From Alentia gelatinosa (taxonomy: Eukaryota > Annelida > Polychaeta > Phyllodocida > Polynoidae), in the NCBI GenBank assembly GCA_950022655.1, contig OX465580.1, positions 5,486,088-5,550,087 of the forward strand: a stretch of DNA of 64,000 nt, read 5' to 3'. The notes under the pieces were generated by a model, which did no database searches, was not told the origin of the DNA, and saw only the letters and a program-made list of their open reading frames with translations. The position numbers were made by a program, and so were the translations under genes. Below are positions 9,240 to 18,880 of the stretch, in pieces. How positions within the stretch are numbered: position 1 is the first letter of the stretch; each line of letters opens with the position of its first letter.

Positions 9240-9938
9240 TCAACAGGTGAGAGACTGGAGGAGTGGAGGGTGGTAGTCAGGTCTGTGCTTAGGCTGTGAG
9301 CGGTGGAAGGTAAACTGGAAATGAAAACATGGATTCCCTTGGAAAAGTGGAAAACAGCCATCCCTCCACCTAGCTGGGTGGTGGTCGCGAGGCCCCGCAC
9401 TCTCGTCAAACCTGACCCCGCTTCCTGGTGCTCGGTCAAACCTCCTCCTTCCACCTTTCGGTTTCCACGAGGCAGCAAAGTCCGGCATCCAGTTTGTGGC
9501 CGTCATCACCTCCTTCTCCTCATGCTCAACACTCTCCGCCCAGCTCACACTGTCATTAGCTAAACTCTCTGACCAGTTTGCAGCTTCACTGCTTTCACTC
9601 TCTGACCAGTTTACAGCATCACTGCCTACACTCTCCGACCAGTTTACAGCATCACTGCCTACACTCTCCGACCAGTTTACAGCATCACTGCCTACACTCT
9701 CCGACCAGTTTACAGCATCACTGGCCCCACTGGTCCCCTGTGCTGGAGCGTGAGGCATGGCTGACGTGCATGCGCCTATCTCGTCCTCCACACACGGCGG
9801 GTCTAACATGGACGGAGGTAGGAACTCATCAGTCAGCGTGTTCGTCAGAGTCTTAGAGATGCCAGACAGGAAATCCAGCCATCCCTGTTTAAATATGCGG
9901 ATTTTTAGCGCTCGCACCAGCGTCACATTATTTGAATA
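9240..9938 (-). CDS. Coding exon with in-frame 11-residue repeats
   Basis: The best long coding candidate. The frame is open from a stop at 9939-9941. A possible acceptor TTTAAACAG|GGATGG near 9890 would start the exon at GWLDFLSGISKTLTNTL. Then come LTDEFLPPSMLDPPCVEDEI, four to six units of an 11-residue repeat (SDAVNWSESVG and variants, from a 33-bp DNA repeat at 9584-9726), and an acidic segment ending near NWMPDFAASWKPKG. Possible donors are AAG|GTGGAA at about 9466 or CAG|GTTTGA at about 9410; the frame runs to 9240. No ATG opens it, so it is an internal exon or fragment. Units are exact multiples of three and stay in frame, which supports coding. Family unknown. The 9316-9362 part resembles 20746-20800, so the 3' end may be repeat-derived. 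Confidence 0.5.
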   Translation of the reverse strand, partial: YSNNVTLVRALKIRIFKQGWLDFLSGISKTLTNTLTDEFLPPSMLDPPCVEDEIGACTSAMPHAPAQGTSGASDAVNWSESVGSDAVNWSESVGSDAVNWSESVGSDAVNWSESESSEAANWSESLANDSVSWAESVEHEEKEVMTATNWMPDFAASWKPKGGRRRFDRAPGSGVRFDESAGPRDHHPARWRDGCFPLFQGNPCFHFQFTFHRSQPKHRPDYHPPLLQSLTC

Positions 9939-10198
9939 TTAGAACTAGTGATTCTAGTATAATTACATGTATTTCTTCTGTAGGCCTCATGGATAAGTAG
10001 ATTCTGTGAATGGATCGTCGCTGAAAACACAGGGAGGTTGACTGAAGAGCTGTATAGCGGCCTCCTCAAATGACTGTCATCTAGCAGAGTATCAGAGAAG
10101 TACAGCCCCACGCCGCCCGCCTACTCAGGAGGCTTTGTACTCTGTAAGTCACTCACAGATCTGTCCTGGGCCGACAGTAAGATGAGACTGCTCTTTAA

Positions 10199-10804
10199 AG
10201 CCTATAAGACACCGACCCGACCGCTGTGCCCGATTCTACCTTTGCCCGACGGATCCGTCGGGTCTGTGACAATCTGCATCAATCGGGTCGGTATACGCAC
10301 TTCACCGACCCGATTTTATTGCTTTTCCCGACGCGTCGGGCATTACTACCATGTCAGATATGACCGACTCTGCCCGACCTTAAGATTCCGGTGTACGCAC
10401 TTTCACCGATCGTTACCGATTCTAAGCATGCCATTTAAAAAGAGTTACCAGCTATCCCTCAGTCCGATTTACAAGTGTCTTATATCGATGTGTAGGGGAG
10501 AAACAAGCGATCATAGATCTGAAAACCTTTTTCGGATATTTTAAATAGACCAGAAGTTATCAAACTTTGCATTATTGCCTATATATACTTATCACCCGGC
10601 CCGGGGCCCAGCCGGGCCCGGCACCCGGCCGCTCTCTTTGATCTCAATCGGGTTGTTTTACGAGGTTATAAAGGCAGAAGGGGTCGTCGGGAAGAGTCAT
10701 CGTGTCGGTGTCTTATAGGTATAAGACATCGACATTTTATTCCCGACTGTCACCGAGCCGATGGTCGGGATGAATCGGGAAAAAATGTCGGTGTCTTATG
10801 GGCT
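10199..10804 (+). mobile_element. Harbinger-like MITE, family H, copy 1
   Basis: Ends AGCCTATAAGACA / TGTCTTATGGGCT, flanked by TAA on both sides (10196-10198, 10805-10807). TWA target triplets fit PIF/Harbinger. The body carries repeated CCGACCCGATTTT / CGGGTCGG blocks and a GC-rich GGGCCCGGC segment. Copies are at 44257 and 46814. No transposase. Confidence 0.8.
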
Positions 10805-10874
10805 TAACAGACCTAGATTAGCCACCCACCCCTGTCCGCGCTCAGCTACGACTTAGGGGTTGGTATGGTCAAAC

Positions 10875-11278
10875 CCTGGGAGCCTTGAATAATCTAGGGT
10901 CCTACATAAAGACCCCTTTTCTGTATGCCATTGACAGTCAGAGACGATGTGAGACAACTTTATTCAACACTTATAGATGACCTTTAAGCGCCAGATCCAC
11001 TAAGGCGACCATGCGAATGCGTCTGCCGTCAATGCGATTGTGCGAATCCCATGCGATGATATTCAATATATTGAATACTGTCGCAAGGCATTCGCATGCC
11101 CATGCGAACGTCTGCGAACCCTAATTCAGATGGAAAATCGCCTTAGTGGATCTGGCGCTTAAGGACGGCTAATTACTGTCTTAGGAAACAGACTTAAATA
11201 TTATCAAACGATAACCCTTGTACAATGATACGGACAAGTGTCTTTATGTAAGATCCTAGATTATTCAACAGCCCCCTG
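10875..11278. mobile_element. MITE with GTTGAATAATCTAGG arms, interrupted
   Basis: Left arm GCCTTGAATAATCTAGGGTC and right arm CTAGATTATTCAACAGCCCC are inverted copies, followed inward by CTACATAAAGAC / GTCTTTATGTA. The element is split by the 171-bp MITE at 10988-11158. Related ends appear at 17408 (CCTGTTGAATAATCTAGG) and 33418. Confidence 0.65.
10988..11158. mobile_element. 171-bp MITE with TTAA target duplication
   Basis: Terminal repeats GCGCCAGATCCACTAAGGCG and CGCCTTAGTGGATCTGGCGC are perfect over 20 bp and flanked by TTAA (10984-10987, 11159-11162). TTAA duplications fit piggyBac or Kolobok groups. The interior folds again around ATTCAATATATTGAAT. It is nested in the 10875-11278 element, and its perfect ends suggest a recent insertion. 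Confidence 0.85.
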
Positions 11279-11957
11279 TTTCGTAATCTCTTTTACTTTC
11301 TGCTATTTTCAACAGCGGCCTCTTAAGGGAAGTTTCCATTGCATTGAAAATAATATGGTTATTTCCATCGTGTTGGTGAAATCAGCCCTTTAATGTCCAT
11401 ACTCGTCACGCCTAACGACCAGACATCAGGGACTACTTTGTGTGTAAGGCGGGTGAAGACGTATCAGAGTTACGTATGAATATTCATAGGTTACAGTCAC
11501 AGCAGGTGCTGAACGTCGACACAGTCACCCGATGAATAAGAATACAGGAATGTTTATAAGCGTGTAGTCCAGGAGACGAGGGGGTGATTTTGTCGCGAAT
11601 GAGTACAAAAGGTCTGATGGTTGTTTCTAAAGCAGAAAATCATGCTGATTTCAAAAACCCATTTCTTACTCGCCGCAGCCCGTGGGTTGAACCTGTAAAT
11701 TGACGTTATTTACAAAAAGTTGAAAAATAATTAAAAAATCAATAAAAAATGCCTACAATTATTTTATATTTTCTGTGCCTTAATGGTTCTTATCTCCATG
11801 TATGATGGGTGTATTTGTATTCCTGCCAGTGACACTGTGCATACTTCACCCGATTCTCACCCGGCCTACACCCCTTTAATCACCCTCATCCTACACCTGT
11901 ATCCTCTGATCACCCCACTCAGCATAGACTGGCCTCAGTCCCTGTGTCCTACCGTTA
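11279..11957. other. Intergenic stretch with family-N fragment
   Basis: No gene seen. TAGACTGGCCTCAGTCCCTG at about 11926-11946 is the recurrent family-N end motif, followed by the T1 element. Confidence 0.45.
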
Positions 11958-12515
11958 CTGGAGAACTCGACCCGAAACGAACTCGACCTGTAGGTGTCAG
12001 GAGAACTCGACCCGATATGGAGAATTCGATTGGAGAACTCGACCCGTTTCAAATTCTTATGAATAAGACAGTTTGATATAGAAGGAAATATCTGACTAGT
12101 TAGCTTTTAGACAAATAAACCAGCGGATATAGAAAATAAGTGCAGTTATTTCTGGGTGTAGGATTAAGGTTAGGGATATGGTTAGGGTTCACATATTATC
12201 CTACCCCTAATATAAAATCCCATAGGCTTAACATTGAGTTTCCGTATGCCACGCTGACTGGTATACGGAGTTTTATATGCCACTAGTGGCATACAGCATT
12301 ATTATCACGTAATATTCCAAAATAGAGGAGATAGGGTAGGATAAAATCAAAACCTGATTTGTTTTAATCTTGGCCACCGCATGCCACTCCTGAGGCGTAC
12401 CCGAGTTTTTAAAACGGGTCGAGTTCGTTACGGGTCGAGTTTTTAAATCGGGTCGAGTTCGTTACGGGTCGAGTTTTTAAATCGGGTCGAGTTCGTTACG
12501 GGTCGAGTTCTCCAG
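11958..12515 (+). mobile_element. TA-flanked element with iterated ends, family T, copy 1
   Basis: Ends CTGGAGAACTCGACCCG / CGGGTCGAGTTCTCCAG, flanked by TA at 11956 and 12516. Each terminal region carries several copies of AACTCGACCCG separated by short spacers (GTAAC, GAAAC, AAA). A TA target suggests the Tc1/mariner group; iterated sites could be transposase binding sites. The interior has TTAGGG-like DNA (12166-12190). It contains nested P1. Copies at 27769 (inverted) and 31201. Confidence 0.8.
12194..12395 (+). mobile_element. MITE family P, copy 1 (3' truncated), nested in T1
   Basis: TTATCCTACCCCTAATATAA, CCATAGGCTTAACATTGAGT, a palindrome TATGCCACTAGTGGCATA, then TAGGATAAAATCAAAACC and GGCCACCGCATGCCACTCC. 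The distal foldback arm present in other copies is missing; it replaces most of the T interior. Confidence 0.75.
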
Positions 12516-12663
12516 TATTCGTCCTACCCACCTCTCTCTGCCTCCCTACCACCTGCACACCCCTCCACCTTCACGTCCCTCACACTGGTCGACACACCTG
12601 CGCCCAGCGCCCCACCTGCACCCTGCGATCACCGTGACGGGGCCGGGCGCGTGCCATCACCAT

Positions 12664-13339
12664 CTACCTGTGACGGGGTGACGAGGTGACGGGGTGGCGG
12701 GGTGACGGGTGGCGGGGTGACGGGGTGGCGGGGTGACGGGGTGACGGGTGACGAGGTGACGGGTGGCGGGGTGACGGGGTGGCGGGGTGACGGGGTGGCG
12801 GGGTTACGGGGGTGGCGGGGTGACGGGGTGAGGGGGGTGGCGGGGTGACGGGGTGAGGGGGGTGGCGGGGTGACGGGGTGAGGGGGTGGCGGGGTGGCGG
12901 GGTGGCGGTGTGGCTGGGTGGCGGGGTGACGGGTGGCGGGGTGGCGGGGTGACGGGTGGCGGGGTGACGGGGTGGCGGGGTGACGGGTGGCGGGGTGACG
13001 GGGTGGCGGGTGACGGGGTGGCGGGGTGGCGGGGTGGCGGGGGTTTCCCTGGATCTTGGCGGGTTTTTTTTTTTAAACGAACAACGTCTGGGGACTGGGT
13101 GAGGGTGACGGGTGGCGGGTGGCGGGGTGACGGGGTGACGGGGTGGCGGGGTGACGGGGTGGCGGGTGGCGGGGTGACGGGGTGACGGGGTGGCGGGGTG
13201 ACGGGGTGGCGGGTGGCGGGGTGGCGGGGTGACGGGGTGACGGGTGACGGGTGGCGGGGTGGCGGGTGACGGGGGTTTCCCTGGATCTTGGCGGGTTTTT
13301 TTTTTTAAACGAACAACGTCTGGGGACTGGGTGAGGGTG
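12664..13339 (+). repeat. G-rich minisatellite (GGGGTGACGGGGTGGC)n
   Basis: Irregular array of 8-9 bp units GGGGTGAC / GGGGTGGC, purine-rich on plus. It is broken twice by a near-identical non-array block (TTTCCCTGGATCTTGGCGGG, T11, AAACGAACAACGTC) at about 13043-13105 and 13273-13339, giving a 230-bp higher-order duplication. Runs of four G at short spacing could form G-quadruplexes. The HPVTPPP-type minus-strand open frames are artefacts. Confidence 0.95.
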
Positions 13340-13506
13340 TAGTGCCAAAATCGGTTACCCTGCCAAAAATGGTAATTATCGCCCACTAGTATCTTGTGCA
13401 CATGCGCGAACATACGCAGTGATGGAATTTGCCGAAATTAAGCATATCACGACATGTAATTCTCATGATTACCATTTTTGGCAGGGTAACCGATTTTGGC
13501 ACTACA
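13338..13506. mobile_element. MITE with perfect 37-39 bp inverted ends
   Basis: TGTAGTGCCAAAATCGGTTA... and its exact complement at the right end (…TAACCGATTTTGGCACTACA) extend over about 39 bp with no mismatch. A TA dinucleotide can be read as the target on both sides, suggesting a Tc1/mariner-like MITE of about 160 bp. It lies at the exact right edge of the G-rich array. Perfect arms imply recent activity or conversion. Confidence 0.8.
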
Positions 13507-13795
13507 AGGGCAGTTGTGGAACATGTGGAGGTTTGTTCAAAATGAGAGTGAGAGGGTGGATAGCTCAGTTTGTGTACAGGAGCACAGAATGAAATGTGTC
13601 TTTTACAGGGCTCCGGGCTTATTTCTACACTGGCCACCAGATCCAACGCCTGTTCTGCATGCAATATGCAAAAGTGACGAAGTCGCTAGTTAAGAGTATG
13701 AAAAGGACGGGACCGACTGTTGTTTAAACCACCAGAGTGAGGTGTGAGTTTGTGACGCTCGTGTTTGTAACGTATACATGTATATGCGGGAGTGT

Positions 13796-13855
13796 TGACG
13801 TCAGCCCGCGTCACGAGGCTGTTTTATGACGTCATGCCGCTGACTGGTGACGTCA
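13796..13855 (+). promoter_or_regulatory. Cluster of three CRE palindromes
   Basis: TGACGTCA occurs at 13796-13803, 13827-13834 and 13848-13855, spaced 31 and 21 bp apart. Flanks differ (GT..GC, TA..TG, GG..TG), so this is not a simple tandem repeat. CREB/ATF-type bZIP binding is the established reading of the octamer; function here is inferred. Confidence 0.5.
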
Positions 13856-13953
13856 TGAACAATGGAGGCATGTCAGAACAGACTTCACAGAGGAATGTTG
13901 ATGTATCACTCACTATTGTACCGTCCATACAGCAGAACTCTATCAAATTGTAA
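13834..13953 (+). CDS. Short ORF downstream of CRE cluster
   Basis: A 39-codon frame starts at an ATG that overlaps the second CRE (alternative ATGs at 13855 and 13870 in frame) and ends at TAA 13951. The peptide has ordinary soluble-protein composition (MSEQTSQRNVDVSLTIVPSI). No family recognised. It could be a first exon, an upstream ORF or a micropeptide, or chance. Confidence 0.25.
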   Translation: MPLTGDVMNNGGMSEQTSQRNVDVSLTIVPSIQQNSIKL

Positions 13954-14177
13954 CTTGTTAAGATAAGTAAACTTATTGTTCATAAAGCTAGGTAAGAGCG
14001 ATTTTTGCCTCTGTTAAGAATAAACACGGGGAAAGGACAACTTCTTTTACACAATGATCCATACATGTCCTTGATAAACATCTATTTCAGTACTCTCATT
14101 GCTGTACATTTAATATATACGAGTTCATATCGAGGAGGACAGATACCACCCTCTCAGTTTGTATTCTTCAGCTGTTA

Positions 14178-14553
14178 GGCCGCTCAAAAAAAACACTTGT
14201 TTCTCATCACCGCGCACATTAGAAAAAACGATTTTAGATTTTTTTTTTTTTTAAATAGATATACCTTGATAGAAATTATGAAAGGTATGTGTATTTAGTA
14301 TTAAATTAAAGCTCCTGATGTCAGGGATGCATTAAATGTATAGCCAGTAAAAATCTGGAAACCCCGCATAAGCAGACACCCCGCATAAGCAGCCACTTTG
14401 GCCCGGATCGGAGGATGTCCGCTTATGCGGGGTTTTACTGTATGTCTGCCATCTTTAATATAGCAAACAAACAAAAAAAAAAAAAAAAAAGCGCCCTCGT
14501 CATATTTTTCATGGCTTGGTGATGAGAAACAAGTTCGTTTTATTTTAGTGGCC
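14178..14553. mobile_element. MITE with GGCCGCTCAAAA / AGTGGCC ends
   Basis: Left end TTAGGCCGCTCAAAA...CTTGTTTCTCATCACC is complementary to the right end GGTGATGAGAAACAAG...AGTGGCCTAA over about 35 bp with small gaps. A TA flank is possible. The interior is T- and A-rich and includes the pogo-like unit at 14345-14440 and an A18 tract. Confidence 0.65.
14345..14440. mobile_element. Pogo/Tigger-like mini-element, family X, copy 2
   Basis: CAGTAAAA...AACCCCGCATAAGC at left and GCTTATGCGGGGTTTTACTG followed by TA at right. The pattern CAGTARAACCCCGCNTAANCG is typical of pogo-group terminal repeats as I know them. Nested in the 14178-14553 element. Related copies at 47347 and 55330. Confidence 0.6.
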
Positions 14554-14777
14554 TAAAGTTATACTTTTAGAATCACAATTCATATCGTGTGAGGTTTAAG
14601 AACGGGTTCCTAACGGCCCCCAACAGCCCAGACCAACGGGCGACCAAAATACTTTATAAAGAGTATAATTTCACCTACTTAGATTTGATATAAAAGGGAG
14701 CTTCCTTCTTAGATAGGTCAACGGTATCGAAAATACATCTTTCATTTTCAATGCATAAATGTATTTATATATTGCTC

Positions 14778-14975
14778 AGGAATGCCAGTTGAGTCAGAAA
14801 GAAATGCAATACAAGGTTTACACATTACAGATGCATTATAGTGGGGAATCGAGGGATCAAGAGACAGCTGGAGTTTTCACATGGGTCAGTGGGGAGGTTC
14901 AGATGGGGGGTCATGAGCTGTGGCTGAATTGAGTAATTTAAAAGTTGGTGTGTCAATGTTTCACACGGAAAAATA
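14778..14975 (+). repeat. Interspersed repeat family C, copy 1
   Basis: AGGAATGCCAGTTGAGTCAGAAA, GCAATACAAGGTTTACAC, GGGTCAGTGGGGAGGTTCA and GCTGTGGCTGAATTG align with 25479-25700; the head also matches 6950 and 29098. A SINE-like size, but no A or B box or tail is evident. Confidence 0.6.
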
Positions 14976-15696
14976 TGTTCTATACAGAAAAAGAAAAGAT
15001 GAAATTCAAATTAAATCATTGAATACTGACTTCCCGGAATAACAAATACATTTAAGTAGAGCAATCATTATAGGGACTATTTCTAAGGTCTATTTTCTGG
15101 GACGTCTACACAGTTTCTGTTTCTCACATACCTCTGGAATATTGTCGCGAAGTATCTACGTATAAGAATTATATCAACCTATCTAAGACTTTCTATGATT
15201 TGATGTGACAATCAGACAATTTGGAGAATGAATGAGTTGTTTTGTTCAATGGAACAGTTCAACAAAGTGAAAACTGATGAGTGGCCACGAAGTGTAGTGT
15301 TAGGAAAGTTAGTTATTCAGGTTTTTCTTAGCGTGAAAATAACGTGGAATTTTTTTTCTCAAAATCCAGTAAATAAAGAATGTAAATGGGAGCAAGTATA
15401 TGACCACATACGATTATGTTGTGATTGAGAACCAATGTTCAGATTTCTGAACGCATACAAGTTATACGAAATGTCTTGAAATCTGGAAATGAACACTGCT
15501 CTTATAGAAAAATATATATATCAACGTATAATACGACCACAAACCAGGTTGGACCTGATGACAAACTTATTAAAGATTTTAGTAATTTCGTGTAGAATTC
15601 TAGTGGACAGCTCTGAGTGGTACTTCATTTGTTCAGTTTACAGTGTAGGACGGAGACTTGCACTGACATCTCAACATTTTTGAAATTCTGAAAATT
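14976..15696. other. AT-rich intergenic stretch
   Basis: Two short plus frames (15228-15428, 15489-15683) are AT-driven and lack splice context. I see no gene or repeat boundary. Confidence 0.45.
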
Positions 15697-16049
15697 ATCC
15701 TACCCCTAATATAAAACCCCATAGGCTTAACATTGACTTTCCGTATGCGCCCGTATGTCGCATACGGATAAAAAATCGCTCCTAGGAGCATACAAAAAAT
15801 GGACCAACCAATCAGAGATCAGCAGCTGAAAGTAGTTCCAAGCGCCTTCAGAGCAGCAAGGAGAGCTATATGGAGGACTTCAGAAAGTTTTTATCGTGTT
15901 TTTTTTGTTATTATCCTCACATAAAAATATCGTTCACAGGGGGTAGGATAAAATCAAAACCTTATTCGTTTTAATCTGGGCTCCCGTATGCAACTCCAGT
16001 CGTCGCATACGGGAGCCCAGATTAAAACTCATCCGGTTTTACGATATTC
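15697..16049 (+). mobile_element. MITE family P, copy 2 (complete)
   Basis: Runs from TTATCCTACCCCTAATATAA to TCATCCGGTTTTACGATA. Internal GGGGTAGGATAAAATCAAAAC marks a second inverted copy of the left end. Its distal part folds (GGGCTCCCGTATGC / GCATACGGGAGCCC). It abuts Q1 directly. Confidence 0.8.
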
Positions 16050-16340
16050 TCTCACCCCTGGCTTTTTTGTCCCCATAGGCTTAACATTGGGAACTTGTTC
16101 TCCATGCACCTACGAGTATTGCAGTTCATTCTCCATGGTCTATATCCTGTGTGTTGTCCATTCTTTTAGTGTGTACAGGGGTGAGATAAATACAGAAAGC
16201 AACTCGTTTTGGTCAAAGTCGTAGTTCTCCAACTCGTTTGAATTCTACGTGATATTCATTCAGCTGTCACCTCGTTAATATCACTCCGCATCAAATTGGT
16301 GGAGAATGATGACTTTGACTAAAACTTGTTGATTTCTTCT
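16046..16340 (+). mobile_element. Foldback MITE family Q, copy 1
   Basis: TCTCACCCCTGG...GGCTTAACATTGGGAAC...GGGGTGAGATAAATACAG, followed by a foldback arm TTTTGGTCAAAGTCGTAGTT / GACTTTGACTAAAACTTG around a loop CAGCTGTCACCTCGTTAATA. Copies at 38152 (inverted), 51646 and 58907. Confidence 0.75.
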
Positions 16341-16432
16341 TTATGCCCCTTCTTTGTTCTATAGCATACAAGAGCGGGAAGGGTAGGTGGACCAAATTCT
16401 AGAAACAGTATACTTTATGGATGCCCCGTAGG
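16340..16432 (+). repeat. Fragment of family-W MITE
   Basis: GCCCCTTCTTTGTTCTATAGC and ACTTTATGGATGCCCC match the middle and right end of the element at 48135-48314. The left end is missing. Confidence 0.55.
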
Positions 16433-16671
16433 TAGTTAATACAAATCGCGGAACGTTTCTGCGTGCTTCTACACATTTCAATTTTAATGACTGTGGTGAT
16501 ATGTAGCACTTCCATAGAACCCGTTGACAAGTGCAGCAATCACTCTAGAGATGTTTTACGAGGGTGCGTTGTAGGAATGTGGTTGGATCGATCATTCGGG
16601 AACTGTCGCCAGTCCATTGTACAGAAATAACGCATTACAAAGTGATAACTCTCTCATTATGAACACCGGGG

Positions 16672-17045
16672 GCGTATATATATATTTATATATATTTATT
16701 ATCCATCGTATACAAAGCTCCATTGAAAATGTATGTGGACTCAGTAAACCACGACCCATTGTATCAAACATGTCAGATACCATAACTGTGGTATACGGAT
16801 TCAAACCTGTGGCATACGGCCTCCAAACCATGGTATATGGGGAAAATAGTCCCTTTTGCTATAGAGCAAAGAAATAGTTCCTAATGTTATACCCGCTAAT
16901 ATGGCAATTACTGGGTTTAATTTATTCGAAAAGATGGATAATAAATGCAACAAACGATGATTTTGCGGACAGGCGGCTCTGTAAACCACTCGCGGTTGAC
17001 CTCGTAATACACTCGCTAGCGCTCGTGTATTACTACGCGTCAACC
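16672..17045 (+). mobile_element. Foldback family K, copy 1
   Basis: TTATTATCCATCGTATACAAAG, GGGGACTCAGTAAACCA, CATAACTGTGGTATACGG, then AATTACTGGGTTTAATTTATTCG, GCGGCTCTGTAAACCACTCG and the foldback AATACACTCGC / GTGTATTACTACGCGTCAAC. A near match is at 45505-45840. Segments of K form the arrays at 49.7-50.8 and 55.95-56.9 kb. Confidence 0.7.
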
Positions 17046-17125
17046 TCTCTAGGGTTATGGCCACCTGTCCACAAAACCATCGATTATTGTCTATATATAT
17101 ATATACAATGTATATATATAGGGTA

Positions 17126-17395
17126 CATAGCTATTGTGTTATGGAGGCGGCCATCTTGCCCCCCAACGCCATCCAAAAACACCAGGTGGCAAGACTGATT
17201 ATCAATGGATTTTATCAAAAATATATCTTTTGGGCTTGGCATGGAGGAATTTTAGCCTTGTCTCGATATTATCTCTAGATTATAACATCTTATAAAAGTG
17301 GTTGTTCCCTGACTAAAGTGGCGCTATCTTAACAATTTCCTTGGGGATTATGGCAGAACTAGCAAATACTCTGTGCCCAATAAGAGGCTTCCAAT
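17126..17395 (+). mobile_element. Repeat family E-related MITE, copy 3
   Basis: ATAGCTATTGTGTTATGGAGG, a YY1-like GGCGGCCATCTTG at 17147-17159, TTTTAGCCTTGTCTC, TGGCGCTATCTTA and AGAACTAGCAAATACTCTGT. It aligns with 6594-6850. Confidence 0.6.
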
Positions 17396-17593
17396 CCTGG
17401 AGTTCATGGGGCCTGTTGAATAATCTAGGCTTGTATCACGTGACTGGCTCGGAGCTGAGATTATAGACTGGTTCCCTGCCCCAATGAACCATGGGACAGG
17501 TAACGCCCAGCGAGAGCAACGTTTGGGTGACCTTGAACTTTCGCTAGTTCCCCTCTCATTTGCAGTGGCAAGGAGAACCAGCACAACCTCTCT

Positions 17594-17657
17594 CACTCTC
17601 CTAGCATAGATCGTGCATTTAACTTCCTGTGGTCGCTAAAGATCTGCTGGGAGAGTG
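17594..17657 (+). mobile_element. 64-bp Mutator-like MITE M2 with perfect 9-bp target duplication
   Basis: CACTCTCCTAGCATAGATC at the left and AAAGATCTGCTGGGAGAGTG at the right bracket only 64 bp. Direct repeats AACCTCTCT at 17585-17593 and 17658-17666 are perfect. It is essentially two terminal repeats back to back with about 25 bp between. Confidence 0.85.
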
Positions 17658-17739
17658 AACCTCTCTCTAGACTCTAGTACATCCCGTTGTCGCCAGGGGC
17701 CAGGTCTGTGAACGGCTGTTACCCATGATGCACCAGGAA

Positions 17740-17845
17740 AAATGGTGGGCGTTACCTGGCCTAATATGTGGAGACACAGGCAAGGTTTCCAGGCTACAGA
17801 GATTAGTAAAAGCCAAAGCGGCACAAAAGATCTGCAGGGAGAGTG
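17740..17845 (+). repeat. Right end of a family-M element
   Basis: GGCTACAGAGATTAGTAAAAGC...AAAAGATCTGCAGGGAGAGTG matches the last 55 bp of M3 (60239-60293). No partner left end with the same nine flanking bases was found. Confidence 0.55.
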
Positions 17846-18156
17846 TGCCCCCTCTATAGGTGGGGAACCAGATAAATCAACATTAGTTTACCGTTTTGTC
17901 CCGTTATTTCCACTTACACAAACACAGGCACCACCTAGCGCTAACCAATAGGACTAGGTCACTTTCAGGGGATTTAGTGGGGACCCAGGTGAAAGTTATC
18001 CCCAGTTAAAACAGTCGGGATACCCGTGTTAACGGCCTGAGGGCTGGAGGGTTGCTGAAGGTCAATGTTGATGTAGAAATGTCGCGCTTTTAAGGACGGG
18101 GGGGGGGGGGGGAGGGGGTCTCGGCACTTTAATGTGTCGGACAATACGGGCCTTAA

Positions 18157-18470
18157 CCCTTTAAGGACGCATGACGCCTGGAGGCATCACCGCGCTAAAG
18201 ACGCATGATGCCTTGAGGCATCATTGTCCCAATATTAACAAAAATGTTTTAACAAAGAAATAATAGAGCAATTTTCATGAAATCTTCAGAATATGTAGAT
18301 ATAACATCATATTTAGTATTTCTATTAAAAATATATATATATTTATGATTATGGATCATATTGCATGATTGCAAACTTGGATATCAGTTTTAACTATTAT
18401 GTGGCCGTCCTCTAGCCAGACAAACTGCCACCAGCACTCGTCCTTATGGGAGTAGCTAGACCCCGCTGAG
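18157..18470 (+). mobile_element. TTAA-type MITE family V, copy 1
   Basis: TTAA (18153-18156) then CCCTTTAAGGACGCATGACG, twice the palindrome core GCCT-GAGGC, and an AT-rich body shared with 47442-47765 (ACAAAGAAATAATA, TTCATGAAATCTTCA, GCACTCGTCCTTA). TTAA plus a CCCTTT end suggests piggyBac-like. The right end is lost. Confidence 0.65.
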
Positions 18471-18535
18471 CCTTGTTCACACTGTGTGACGGGAGAGATT
18501 GCGAGCAGGTACTTCTAGTCGCCGACTGGAGGTAC

Positions 18536-18880
18536 CGTGCTAGACTTGCTCAAGTCTTTGATTATGAACATTCATTAACTCATTAGATACAATCAGAATA
18601 TAGTTCATTATAGTATGTACCTTTCTCTGACTGGCCCATGAATCAAAGACTTGTCCACTATGAACAGAATCTCCTGTATATGCCCCCCAGTCGCTCCCTG
18701 TAACCCTACACCTCCCCCTCCTCCTCCCCCTCCTCCAGTTCTCTGGCCGCCAGTCCTGTATCCCAGCGAGGAGGGTAGCCATAGGATCAGTCTCAGTCGG
18801 GGACTAGCTGTACCAAATATCAAACATGTTTGGTATTCAGAAACGTTTGCGACTGGGCGTACCCTGGGGCATACCTGAGG
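18536..18880 (+). mobile_element. Family N element, copy near 18.6 kb
   Basis: CTAGACTTGCTCAAGTCTTTG at the left; TCTGACTGGCCCATGAATCAAAGACTT inside; CCTCC-rich tract; TATCCCAGCGAGGAGGGTAGCC at the right, as in the 48510-49550 element. No clean target duplication. Confidence 0.6.

Noticed and set aside
12664..13413. 249-codon minus frame rich in P, R, H and T
   Set aside because: Pure G-rich minisatellite on the other strand, running into a MITE.
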